Part shown: one piece after another, positions 18,799 through 26,691 of the stretch
Position numbering within the stretch: position 1 is the first letter of the stretch
Layout: every line of letters starts with the position of its first letter
Source: CAZYJR01 sp964647905
Lineage (GTDB): Bacteria > Desulfobacterota > DSM-4660 > Desulfatiglandales > HGW-15
Direction: 5' to 3'
NCBI GenBank assembly: GCA_964647905.1
Contig: CAZYJR010000003.1
Location: 62,001 to 126,000, forward strand
Length of the DNA: 64,000 nucleotides
Program-made: the position numbers and the translations under genes
The notes under the pieces: model-generated
Database searches by the model: none
Seen by the model: the letters and a program-made list of their open reading frames with translations, nothing else
Told to the model about the DNA's origin: nothing

Positions 18799-19517
18799 GA
18801 GCCTGCTCCTCTCCGCCCTGCCTGCCCGTAGAGCCGCTCGAACTGGGCCGAATGCTCCCGCCTGAGCTCTTCAACGGGCATCTTTCCGGTGAAGATGCTC
18901 CCTTGGCCCGGCCACAAGGGCGGGCGGAGGTGGACGGTATAGACGTGAACCACGAACTTCAATGCCACGGCCACCACCGCCTCGTAGAAATGGAGGACCA
19001 GGGCCAGGTTGATGAACCATCCCGGCATGAACCGGCTGAAGAACTCCGGGAACCAAAGGATCAGGCCGGTGGCACCCATTGTGTGCATGCCGATCAGAAC
19101 TGCGAAGTAATCGATCTTCTCCACGTAGCTGAAGCGATCAAAGGCGGGCGGCTCACCCCTACCGAAGAAGTACTTCACGTGCCGGGCCAGGTCCTCTAGA
19201 TCCTTGCGCCCGGGAAACATGCTCTCCGGGCCGGTGAGGCGGCCGTGGAGAACCGTCTTGAGGTAGACCAGCCAGAGCATATGCGCGAAGACTGCGGCAT
19301 AGGTGATGACCGCGCATGCGCGGTGGAGCCGGGCGAGACCGGGCGCCCCTCCCAACAGCCAGCCCGCGGCCAGGCCGAACCAGGAGCCGCTGAAGTGAAG
19401 AGCGAACCCGGTCACCCCCAAGCCGATGAAGCCCAGCATGACCGGCCAGTGAAGAAAACGGTGCAACAGGCAGAAGCGCGCCACGCTCCCCCCGCCCGGC
19501 CCGCGGTCGTTCATCAT
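18795..19517 (-). CDS. cytochrome b561/FdnI-type membrane protein
   Basis: A 240-residue membrane protein with four to five helices: FLLHRFLHWPVMLGFIGLGVTGF-like first helix, ITYAAVFAHMLWLVYLK, YFAVLIGMHTMGATGLILWF, and ALVLHFYEAVVAVALKFVVHV. Histidines in these helices (HRFLHW, MHTMGA, LHFYEA, VVHVYTVH) are suited to bind two haems b as in formate dehydrogenase gamma subunits. It would carry electrons between the quinone pool and the six-haem cytochrome c. The ATG pair at 19517 overlaps the preceding stop as ATGATGA, showing coupling with the cytochrome c gene. Confidence 0.88.
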   Translation of the reverse strand: MMNDRGPGGGSVARFCLLHRFLHWPVMLGFIGLGVTGFALHFSGSWFGLAAGWLLGGAPGLARLHRACAVITYAAVFAHMLWLVYLKTVLHGRLTGPESMFPGRKDLEDLARHVKYFFGRGEPPAFDRFSYVEKIDYFAVLIGMHTMGATGLILWFPEFFSRFMPGWFINLALVLHFYEAVVAVALKFVVHVYTVHLRPPLWPGQGSIFTGKMPVEELRREHSAQFERLYGQAGRRGAGS

Positions 19518-20392
19518 CCCCGCCTCCGGATCTTCTCCTTGAGCTCCCTGAGCAGCCACAAGAACCCGTGGGTGTAAAAGCCCAGTACGGCCACCAGGGC
19601 GATCACCGCCATGATCACGCCCAGGGCCCTGATCACCGCCACCCGCTCCTTCTTGGGCCCGTCTTCCGCCTTCAAGGCCTCAGGCCCGGCATGGATCACC
19701 ATCTCGGCCAACCCCGGAGGGGCCCCGGGGTGGCAGCGGCGGCACGCCTTCAACGCCGCCTCCTTTTCCTTCAACGAGACCACGCTATGGGCCCCGTGGC
19801 AGTCGCTGCAAAGAGCGCTCTTTTCATATCCCAGGTGAACCGCGGTCCGGCCGTGATAGTTCTCCAGGTATGAGGCCTTCTCCGCCCGGTGGCAGGAACC
19901 GCAGACCTCCACCTGGACCCGGGCGGAGCTCCGGCGGTCCTGGTGCGGGACCACGCTGTGGGGGTCGTGGCAGTGGGCGCAGGTGGGAGAGGGGAACCCG
20001 TCCGGCCCGGGAGGCTCCCCTTCCTGCTTTTTCATCTCCTCTTGGTGCTTGCCCCGGCCGTAGCGCTCATAGGCCGTGGAGTGGCACCTGGCACAGTAGC
20101 GGTAGTCGAATTCGGTCCTGGCGGACTTTCGGAGATAATCCGGAGCGCGTGGATCGGGATGCGGGGTCCGGGCCCGCGGCATGATCCCCTTTTCCTGCTC
20201 TTGGTGACAACCCGTGCAGCCTTGAAAGCCGTGGGCGCTGGTCTGGAAGTCCGTGTGATTGATGAACCAACCGGAGGGAGCAAGGCCCCCCTCGGGGCTC
20301 AACTCCACCGCACCTGCCGGGGCCGAAAGGAGTGCGAAAGCGGCGGCCGCCGGGAGAAACAGGGCCCGCTTGATGCGCTTTCCAACGCTCAT
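19514..20392 (-). CDS. membrane-anchored six-haem cytochrome c
   Basis: The 292-residue protein begins with a signal peptide (KRIKRALFLPAAAAFALLSAPAGA). It has six CxxCH motifs (CTGCH, CARCH, CAHCH, CGSCH, CSDCH, CRRCH) and ends with a transmembrane helix (ALGVIMAVIALVAVLGFYTHGFL) and a basic tail. Spacing of the haem motifs with HSVV segments resembles NapC/DmsE-like or octahaem-related cytochromes, but no precise family is recognised. The ATG at 20392 follows AGGAAG at 6 nt. An open frame further upstream is arginine- and glycine-rich and antisense-like, so I did not include it. First gene of the redox run. Confidence 0.88.
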   Translation of the reverse strand: MSVGKRIKRALFLPAAAAFALLSAPAGAVELSPEGGLAPSGWFINHTDFQTSAHGFQGCTGCHQEQEKGIMPRARTPHPDPRAPDYLRKSARTEFDYRYCARCHSTAYERYGRGKHQEEMKKQEGEPPGPDGFPSPTCAHCHDPHSVVPHQDRRSSARVQVEVCGSCHRAEKASYLENYHGRTAVHLGYEKSALCSDCHGAHSVVSLKEKEAALKACRRCHPGAPPGLAEMVIHAGPEALKAEDGPKKERVAVIRALGVIMAVIALVAVLGFYTHGFLWLLRELKEKIRRRG

Positions 20393-20436
20393 GGATGTCT
20401 TCCTGCTCAAGAATCCCCCCTTGGAACATACCGAGC

Positions 20437-21720
20437 CTATGCCGCACCCAAGGCCCTCCGCCCGCCGGCGAGCCCTTCCAAGCGGCTGTGGAAATAGACG
20501 TGTAGCAGGCGGGCCGAGGCTTGATTCAGCAGGGGAAAGACCGCCCTTGCGGTCTCGGAACCCTCTCCTCCCGCCCGGAGCTCGGCCCTCAGGTCCCTCA
20601 CCCGCTCCGTCGCCTCCCCCCACAGGGCCACCGAATCCCCCGCCCCGGCCGGGAGGTGAACCCGGGGCATGCGTTCCAGCCCGCGCAGGGCGTCCCATGC
20701 GGCCTCTGCAAAGACCCGCAGCTTGGCCGGCTCGTACACCTTGCGGCCGACCACCCAGCGGGCCGGATGGGGCTCCAAGCCCATGGATACTATGCGCACA
20801 TTGCTCACTTCCCTTTTAACATCCCTGAGCCAGGAACGCGCGGCCCGGGTGGAAAGGGACCACTCGGTCGGAACGCGTCCCTCGCACCGGCCCGAATCGG
20901 GCATGTCCCGGTAGATGCACTCGGCAAGGAGCCTGTTGGCCTCGGGAAAGCCCGGGTGCTCGAAGTGCGGCCCGAACAGGTAGCAAACGCCCCTGCCCAC
21001 CTCGGCCCTCAGGACCGCAGCCCTCCCCAGCAGGGTATCGGCCGCCAGCCCCGGGTCGACAAGAAAGCTCGTCCGTTCGGTGAACCGCTGGTAGCGCGCC
21101 AGCACCTGTTTCTCGTCTCCTGCGATCATGGCCGGCCCGCCGTAGAGAGGGGCTTCGAATGCACCGGCCCCTGACCAGGGCTCCCTGCCGCAGCCGGTGA
21201 GGCCCACCGCCTCCCGCACCGGATGATACACAAAAGAGCAGCCGTAGGGCGAGCAGAACTTGTGGGGCAGCCTGAGCGCCCTGGGCAGTCTGGAGGCCAG
21301 ATTGCTTATCTTGGCCGGCACCCAGTTGAAGAGCTTGAGATGCTCCTTGCTGGAGTTGAGAAGCAGGTACGCCCCTGCGCATGAGCCCAGATAAAGCCCC
21401 CCCTGCTTCAGGAACCCCCCGACGGCCGAGGCCCCCTCGGGGCCCAGGGACTCTGCTATGCCGAAGGTGTCCCCGCCGCTCACGGCCAGGACCTGCCTGC
21501 CGGCCAGCCCGCCCGAGGCCACGGCCTCCTCGTCCGGGAAGACCAGGTCGTAGAGGCCCAGCCGGTCGAAAAGCCAGGCGAACCAGAGCCAAGAATGAGA
21601 GCTCCCGCCGCCGGTGTATACGGCCAGTGCGGGATAGCCGCAGCGGCCCCGGGCCGGGGCCTTCTTTTCGCCTCGCCCCAGGGCGAGGTTGTAGTCGCGA
21701 TATGCCCGATAGAAATCCAT
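20437..21720 (-). CDS. BPL_N-domain (glutamine-amidotransferase-like) protein of unknown function
   Basis: A 427-residue cytosolic protein. Residues about 28-240 form a class-I amidotransferase-like domain of the biotin-protein-ligase N-terminal (BPL_N) family: YTGGGSSHSWLWFAW, VLAVSGGDTFG, and the nucleophile elbow YLGSCAGAYLLL with its cysteine. Near VCYLFGPHFEHPGFPEANR is the usual C-terminal histidine region. The remaining about 180 residues are helical with no recognised domain. The substrate is not known. It lies between the multihaem genes and the AOR-like gene on the same strand. Confidence 0.75.
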   Translation of the reverse strand: MDFYRAYRDYNLALGRGEKKAPARGRCGYPALAVYTGGGSSHSWLWFAWLFDRLGLYDLVFPDEEAVASGGLAGRQVLAVSGGDTFGIAESLGPEGASAVGGFLKQGGLYLGSCAGAYLLLNSSKEHLKLFNWVPAKISNLASRLPRALRLPHKFCSPYGCSFVYHPVREAVGLTGCGREPWSGAGAFEAPLYGGPAMIAGDEKQVLARYQRFTERTSFLVDPGLAADTLLGRAAVLRAEVGRGVCYLFGPHFEHPGFPEANRLLAECIYRDMPDSGRCEGRVPTEWSLSTRAARSWLRDVKREVSNVRIVSMGLEPHPARWVVGRKVYEPAKLRVFAEAAWDALRGLERMPRVHLPAGAGDSVALWGEATERVRDLRAELRAGGEGSETARAVFPLLNQASARLLHVYFHSRLEGLAGGRRALGAA

Positions 21721-21743
21721 GCCCTCAAGGTCTGTTCCGGGCC

Positions 21744-23030
21744 CTAGCCGCAGAGCCCTCCGACCACCGCCTCCAGGGTGTCCATTGTGATCTCCAGCCC
21801 GGTCCCCATGGCTGCAAGCGCCACCAGATCCTGCTCGGCCATCTCGGGCGAGGTCAGTGAAAAGATCGGGTCTATGCCGAAGACATGGGCCACGGCCATG
21901 CGCCGCCTCCAGGTCTCTTCATCCGGCGCCAGGCCCTTCGGGGCCCAGGTGCTGAAAGGCCCCTCGAGCCCGTCCACCTCGCCGTCCATGCCGGAAAGGG
22001 CGGCCCTGATCTCCGATGCGGAGGTAATGGAACGCGCGCGGCAGATCTCGGCCACCGCCACCACGTCCAATCCTTGCTTGGCGCAGTCCTTGATCACGGC
22101 CCCGGCCTCGGCCACGGTGAGCCCCAGGGCCTTGAGCGCGCCGGCGGCCCCCGGGTCCCCCAACAGGACGCCGGGCTCCTCATTGGCGGACTCCTCCGAC
22201 CTGGAGGGGTCATCGTCCAGGAACAGAAAGGTGTTGTAGGCCAGGGGGGTGTTGAACGAGGCGTGATGGCGGTGGACAAGGGGCTCCAGCCAGGAGGCGT
22301 GATCCTCATAGCCCAGGGCCGCTCCGAGCTCGCCCTGACCGTGCCTGCCCGCCCATGCCCCTGACTTGACCTTATCCAGGAGCTCCAAGCACTTGGCCAC
22401 GAATCCCTCTTCGTCTTCGATCTCCAGCAGGCCCATGCCGCGGACTGCGACCAGCTTGAGCCTCTTATCGGCCATCGCCCTTCCCAGGCCGAATCGGTCA
22501 CCGCCGGCCCATTGATTGATCATCACCTGGGCCGGGGCCGACCCCCGCTCTGCGGCCGGTCCGGCGCCCAGGACCTGGATCAGGTCGTCGCCCATGTGCG
22601 AGCGCACAGCGCGCACCGATTCCCAGACATCCTTCCCCCACAGATCACCTGCGGGCTGCATGTCCGCTATCCCGTCATGGACCCAGAGATACACCGGGTC
22701 AGCGGACCTGCCCTTGATCACCAGGTAATCGAATCCCGAGTACTTGAGCTCCTGGCCCATGTACTGGGTGAGGGGCGCATGGACCATGGTCCCGGTAAGA
22801 GGGCTCTTGGCGGTCATCACCCCCAGCGAGGAGCCCGGGACCAATGTGCCGGTCAGGAGGCCCGCTCCCAGCACCAACGGCTCTTCCTCTTCGTACTCCC
22901 GGTAGAGCACCGAGTTGACGCCGACACCCCCGATATGACCGGATACCAGGTCATCGTCCAGCTCGCGCTCGACCACCTCGCCGCTTGCCAAATCGACCAC
23001 GCCCACCTTGTCTGAGGAAAGATATTCCAT
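21744..23030 (-). CDS. short aldehyde:ferredoxin oxidoreductase-like protein lacking visible cluster cysteines
   Basis: This protein has the AOR N-terminal domain and a reduced C-terminal part, 428 residues against about 600 in typical tungsten AORs. AOR landmarks are VGVVDLASGEVVERELDDDLV, VLGAGLLTGTLVPGSSL, YSGFDYLVIKGRS, and GPAAERGSAPAQVMINQWAGGDRFGLGRAMADKRLKLVAVRG in sections. The C-x2-C-x3-C motif expected after the first domain is absent; the region reads HHASFNTPLAYNTF. It may lack the [4Fe-4S] cluster, or take electrons directly to the neighbouring ferredoxin. The ATG at 23030 follows AGGGG at 7 nt. Activity is uncertain. Confidence 0.8.
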   Translation of the reverse strand: MEYLSSDKVGVVDLASGEVVERELDDDLVSGHIGGVGVNSVLYREYEEEEPLVLGAGLLTGTLVPGSSLGVMTAKSPLTGTMVHAPLTQYMGQELKYSGFDYLVIKGRSADPVYLWVHDGIADMQPAGDLWGKDVWESVRAVRSHMGDDLIQVLGAGPAAERGSAPAQVMINQWAGGDRFGLGRAMADKRLKLVAVRGMGLLEIEDEEGFVAKCLELLDKVKSGAWAGRHGQGELGAALGYEDHASWLEPLVHRHHASFNTPLAYNTFLFLDDDPSRSEESANEEPGVLLGDPGAAGALKALGLTVAEAGAVIKDCAKQGLDVVAVAEICRARSITSASEIRAALSGMDGEVDGLEGPFSTWAPKGLAPDEETWRRRMAVAHVFGIDPIFSLTSPEMAEQDLVALAAMGTGLEITMDTLEAVVGGLCG

Positions 23031-23055
23031 GTCCAACCCCTTTGTTCCCTAAAGG

Positions 23056-23409
23056 TTACCCCTGGTAGACCGCGTCCACCGGACAGACCCGAATGCACAA
23101 GGGCCCCTCCTCCCGATCCTCGCAAAGGTCGCAGGCCTCTCTCAACAGCATGGGTTTTGCCGAGGCGTCGCCCCCGCCCTGGCCTTGGTCCGATTCCCCG
23201 ATCCGCCTGACCTCCAGGCCCTCGGGCCGGGCTATGACCAGTTCGTCCTCCTCCTTGAGCACCACCCCGAGGTAGTCCTTGTGCTCTTTGGCCCGATAGA
23301 CCACCACGCAGGCCGAGAGCAGGGCGAATGCATCGTCCCGGTGGTAGCCGCAGGCCAGCTCGCAGGCCATGCACGCGGTGCACTTCTGTGGATCGATTCT
23401 GATACCCAT
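23056..23409 (-). CDS. ferredoxin with two [4Fe-4S] clusters, AOR-associated
   Basis: A 117-residue HycB/AorA-type ferredoxin. The first cluster motif is CTACMACELAC (residues 10-20) and the second is CDLCEDREEGPLCIRVC, continuing into PVDAVYQG. Between them is a segment of about 60 residues rich in acidic and glycine residues. Such small ferredoxins are encoded next to AOR-type tungsten enzymes and carry electrons to or from them. The stop is 26 nt upstream of the AOR-like start, so this is a two-gene operon. Confidence 0.88.
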   Translation of the reverse strand: MGIRIDPQKCTACMACELACGYHRDDAFALLSACVVVYRAKEHKDYLGVVLKEEDELVIARPEGLEVRRIGESDQGQGGGDASAKPMLLREACDLCEDREEGPLCIRVCPVDAVYQG

Positions 23410-23460
23410 AAGCGTTCACCTCGCAGAGTAAAGATGAGACCCCCTAATATCGGCTCGCGC

Positions 23461-23491
23461 ATTCTATCCACAAGGGGGGGAGTGGAGTCAA
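23461..23491 (-). promoter_or_regulatory. candidate promoter of the ferredoxin/AOR-like operon
   Basis: On the minus strand TTGACT (23491 to 23486) is followed by TAGAAT (23466 to 23461) at a spacing of 19 nt, 51 nt upstream of the ferredoxin ATG. The spacer is long, so confidence is limited. It shares the intergenic region with the divergent GntR gene promoter. Confidence 0.4.
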
Positions 23492-23547
23492 CTCAAAAAT
23501 CATAATTAATCTAATATTTGTTGCCCATAAACATTATAATATTTTTC

Positions 23548-23576
23548 TTGACAACCCATACCGACTTGATCATAAA
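23548..23576 (+). promoter_or_regulatory. candidate promoter of the GntR regulator gene
   Basis: A perfect TTGACA (23548-23553) is followed after 17 nt by CATAAA (23571-23576, 4 of 6), in an AT-rich stretch unlike the GC-rich surroundings. It is 85 nt upstream of the regulator's ATG at 23662. The regulator probably binds near this divergent control region; no clear operator palindrome was identified. Confidence 0.6.
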
Positions 23577-23661
23577 TACCCCCGAGGTCCGGGGCGGGCC
23601 CCCGAGCCGGATGAGGCAACACGGGATTTTATTTTGGAATATCGGATGGTAACGAAAAGCG

Positions 23662-24594
23662 ATGAAGTTCGAGGCGGCAAACAAGAGCGAAAAGGTAACA
23701 GACCGGATAATAGAGCAGGTAAGAGACGCCATACTCAACGGCCGTCTCAAGCCGGGCGACCGGCTTGCATCGGAAAAGGAGCTCATAGCCCAGTTCGGGG
23801 TGGCCAAGGCCACCATGAGGGAGGCCTTGCGGGTGCTGGAGGCAATGGGCCTCCTCGAGATACGAAAAGGGACTCAAGGCGGGGTGTTCGTGGCCGAGGT
23901 GGACATGAAGACCACGGTCCACAGCATCATGAACTTCCTCCACTTCAAGTCGGTGTCGGTAAGAGACATCACCATGCTCCGCTTCCTGATCGAGCCCTGG
24001 GTTGCCCACTTGGCGGCCTTGGTCCGAAGCAATGACGACATAGAGCGCCTTACCGCAATGGTGGAGAACGGCGGCGCCGACGTGGAGGCGGAGCCCGGCA
24101 GGGAGATCAGCTTCCACCGGTACCTCGCCCGCATTACCGGCAACCCCATGCTCATCCTGATAATGGACTTCGTGGACAACCTGCTGAGGGACATGAAGGA
24201 AAAGTTGGCCCTTTCAAAGGACTTCTACGAGCACGTCAAAAAGGCCCATCGCCGCATCCTGGATCGCATCATCGCGGAGGACTGCGTGGGGGCGAGGTGC
24301 GAGATGGCCGAAGACCTCCTCGCGGTTGGAGACAGCATGGCCGAGGCCGCGGGCGAGCCCCCCTTCAACCCCGCTGTCATGGGCTTCAGCCGCGACGGGA
24401 CATATCAGCGCTGCAGCGGTAAGCAGCCCGCGACGGCCCATGAGTCCGAGCCCCCCTCTTTGACCCCGGAGATCCTGTCCAGCGGGCCGGCGACCTCGGA
24501 GGCCCTGAGCGGGGGGATGTTGTTTCGTCACCTGGGCTCGGGCGATCTGTACATGATGGTCCTGGACGGCAAGAAGGAGGACGGGAAGCAGTAA
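23662..24594 (+). CDS. GntR/FadR-family transcriptional regulator
   Basis: 310-residue regulator. The N-terminal winged helix-turn-helix (residues 10-80) contains ILNGRLKPGDRLASEKELIAQFGVAKATMREALRVLE in sections, and the FCD effector domain (about 90-235) has RFLIEPWVAHLAA, FHRYLARITGNP and HRRILDRIIAED. The histidines and acidic residues suit a metal-containing FadR-type ligand pocket, so it probably senses a carboxylate. A C-terminal extension of about 70 residues (SGPATSEALSGG, ending DGKKEDGKQ) is unusual and unassigned. It is divergent from the ferredoxin/AOR operon, and leads the plus-strand catabolic run, which it probably controls. Confidence 0.9.
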   Translation: MKFEAANKSEKVTDRIIEQVRDAILNGRLKPGDRLASEKELIAQFGVAKATMREALRVLEAMGLLEIRKGTQGGVFVAEVDMKTTVHSIMNFLHFKSVSVRDITMLRFLIEPWVAHLAALVRSNDDIERLTAMVENGGADVEAEPGREISFHRYLARITGNPMLILIMDFVDNLLRDMKEKLALSKDFYEHVKKAHRRILDRIIAEDCVGARCEMAEDLLAVGDSMAEAAGEPPFNPAVMGFSRDGTYQRCSGKQPATAHESEPPSLTPEILSSGPATSEALSGGMLFRHLGSGDLYMMVLDGKKEDGKQ

Positions 24595-24685
24595 GGCGGT
24601 ATGCGGCACCGGCTGAATTCGGGATCCACTGAAACCGAACGTTCACATATTTCATCGAGGACAAACAAGCAGGAGGGAAGCTGAG

Positions 24686-26176
24686 ATGGCCATACTAGAA
24701 GCCCCTATCAAAGGTGAGCCCAAGGCGCTGAACTACATTGACGACGAGTGGGTGGAATCCAAAGGCGAAGAGCTGGACGTGGTCAACCCGGCCACCATGG
24801 AAAAGATCGGTTCGGTGGGAATCTCCACCAAGGAGGAGATCGACCACGCGGTGCAGGCGGCCCAGGAGGCGTACCACGACTGGCGGAGGACCCCTGCGGT
24901 GACACGCTGCCGCCACCTCTTTCGCCTGCTCAACCTCCTGGAGGAAAACTTCGAGGAACTGAGCCGCATCCAGACCCAGGAGCACGGCAAGTGCATAGAC
25001 GAGTCCCGGGGAGAGACCCGCCGGGGAATTGAAAACGTGGAGGTGGCCTCGGGCATACCCACGTTGATGATGGGGGATTCCAGCGAGGACATAGCCAGCG
25101 GCATCGACGAGTATTTGATACGGGTTCCCTTGGGGGTGTTCGGGATTATCGGCCCCTACAACTTTCCGTTCATGATCCCCCTTTGGTCCGCCCCCTATGC
25201 CGTGGCCACAGGCAACACCGTGGTGATAAAGCCCTCGTCCGAAGTGCCCTTCAGCCAGGGCAGGATAGCCGAGCTGGTGGAAGAGGCCGGATTCCCGCCG
25301 GGGGTGTGGAACGTGGTCCACGGCGGCCGCACCGTGGTAAGCGGCATGCTGGAGCACCCCGGGATCGAGGGGATCACTTTCGTAGGCTCCTCGCCGGTCA
25401 TGGAAAAGGTGATCTATCCCGGGTGCGGCAATACGGGCAAGCGATGCATCGCCCAGGGAGGTGCGGCCAACATCCTGGTGGTAATGCCGGATGCCAACCT
25501 GGAGGGCACGGTGGCCTCGTTCCTGACCTCCTTTTTCGGAAACACCGGCCAGCGCTGCCTCGCGGGACAGACGGCGGTCATCGTGGGAGATGACAACCGC
25601 TTCTATAACGAATTCATGAGCAGGATGAAGGAGCGGGCCGCCGGCATAGTCATAGGAAACGGACTGGACGAATCGGTCCAGATGGGCCCCATGCGGGATC
25701 CGGGCAAGAAGGAGAACGTGCTCAGGTATGTGGAAATCGGGGAGAAGGAAGGGGCCAAGGTCACCTTGGACGGCCGCAGCTTCAAGATCAAGGGGGATCT
25801 GCCGGAGGATGCGTTCCTGGGGCCCATCATCATGGAGGACTGCGACCGCTCTATGCGCATAGTGCGCGAGGAGATATTCGGGCCCACAATGAACGTAATC
25901 CGCGCCAAGACCCTGGACGAGGCCATAGAGATCTGCAATGAGAGCCCCTTTCACAACGGGGATGCGATCTTCACCTCCAGCGGCAAGCACGCGCGGAAAT
26001 TCCAGTACGAGGTGATCAGCGGGAACGTGGGGATCAACATCGGCATAGTCGCCCCCATGGCCTTTTATCCGTTCAGCGGCATGAAGGGGTCCTTCATGGG
26101 CGTGCTCCACACCCAGGGCAAGGAGGCGGTCAGGTTCTTCACCGAGAGCAAGGTGTGTATCCATAGATGGCTGTAA
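24686..26176 (+). CDS. aldehyde dehydrogenase of the methylmalonate-semialdehyde (CoA-acylating) type
   Basis: A 496-residue NAD-dependent aldehyde dehydrogenase. The catalytic cysteine is in GNTGQRCLAG (C291), and the NAD region has FGIIGPYNFPFMIPLW and ITFVGSSPVME. The usual general-base glutamate position reads CIAQGGAAN (Q257), as in the MmsA family, where hydrolysis is lost and CoA takes the acyl group. The product is therefore likely an acyl-CoA rather than a free acid; the substrate is unknown. The ATG at 24686 follows AGGAGGGAAG. First enzyme gene after the regulator. Confidence 0.88.
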   Translation: MAILEAPIKGEPKALNYIDDEWVESKGEELDVVNPATMEKIGSVGISTKEEIDHAVQAAQEAYHDWRRTPAVTRCRHLFRLLNLLEENFEELSRIQTQEHGKCIDESRGETRRGIENVEVASGIPTLMMGDSSEDIASGIDEYLIRVPLGVFGIIGPYNFPFMIPLWSAPYAVATGNTVVIKPSSEVPFSQGRIAELVEEAGFPPGVWNVVHGGRTVVSGMLEHPGIEGITFVGSSPVMEKVIYPGCGNTGKRCIAQGGAANILVVMPDANLEGTVASFLTSFFGNTGQRCLAGQTAVIVGDDNRFYNEFMSRMKERAAGIVIGNGLDESVQMGPMRDPGKKENVLRYVEIGEKEGAKVTLDGRSFKIKGDLPEDAFLGPIIMEDCDRSMRIVREEIFGPTMNVIRAKTLDEAIEICNESPFHNGDAIFTSSGKHARKFQYEVISGNVGINIGIVAPMAFYPFSGMKGSFMGVLHTQGKEAVRFFTESKVCIHRWL

Positions 26177-26216
26177 TCACTCACACTCGAGAGAAACCGA
26201 ACAGGAAGGGACCGGC

Positions 26217-26648
26217 ATGAAGCTTAGCACCGCATCAGAGACCTTGAGCTTTATTCGAGAGCTGGAGGAACAGCTCGCCTCGTTCTACGAAGAACTGGCG
26301 CGACGCTTTCCCGAGAAGGCGCCGGACTTCGAAAAGCTCGCAAAAGAGAACCGGAAGTACAACAAGCAGATCCAGCTCGCATACCAGTCCGTGATAACGG
26401 ACGCCATAGAAGGGTGTTACGCCTTTGACCTGGATGCGGGCGGGTATTCGATCGAAACCGATCTCCCTGAAAACGCCGATATGAAGACCGCCGCAGGCAA
26501 GGTCCTGGCGGCCGAGGAGAAGATCCTGGAGCTCTACACCGAGGCCGCAAAGCAGTCGGAGTCCTTGCTGGCCGATGTGCCCCGCAACTTCAAGATCATC
26601 ATCCGCAAGAGGCAGCCCAGGCTGGAGATGCTCAAATCCTTGACTTGA
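26217..26648 (+). CDS. ferritin-like/rubrerythrin-like helical protein, function unknown
   Basis: A 143-residue, almost entirely helical protein without a signal peptide. Helices such as FIRELEEQLASFYEELARRF, FEKLAKENRKYNKQIQLAYQ and KVLAAEEKILELYTEAAKQSE resemble the four-helix bundle of ferritin-like proteins. The usual E-x2-H iron-ligand pairs are not conserved: ENRKY stands where ExxH is expected. Metal binding is therefore doubtful. It lies between the aldehyde dehydrogenase and the flavoprotein, with short spacers, so it is likely part of the catabolic operon. RBS: AGGAAGGGA. Confidence 0.6.
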   Translation: MKLSTASETLSFIRELEEQLASFYEELARRFPEKAPDFEKLAKENRKYNKQIQLAYQSVITDAIEGCYAFDLDAGGYSIETDLPENADMKTAAGKVLAAEEKILELYTEAAKQSESLLADVPRNFKIIIRKRQPRLEMLKSLT

Positions 26649-26691
26649 GAACCGCCCGCGGCGTTTTCATCTTGCGGGAAAGGAGGCAGCG

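Noticed and set aside
24695..26164. Long open frame antisense to the aldehyde dehydrogenase gene
   Set aside because: Histidine-rich, no family motif, and complementary to an obvious ALDH.
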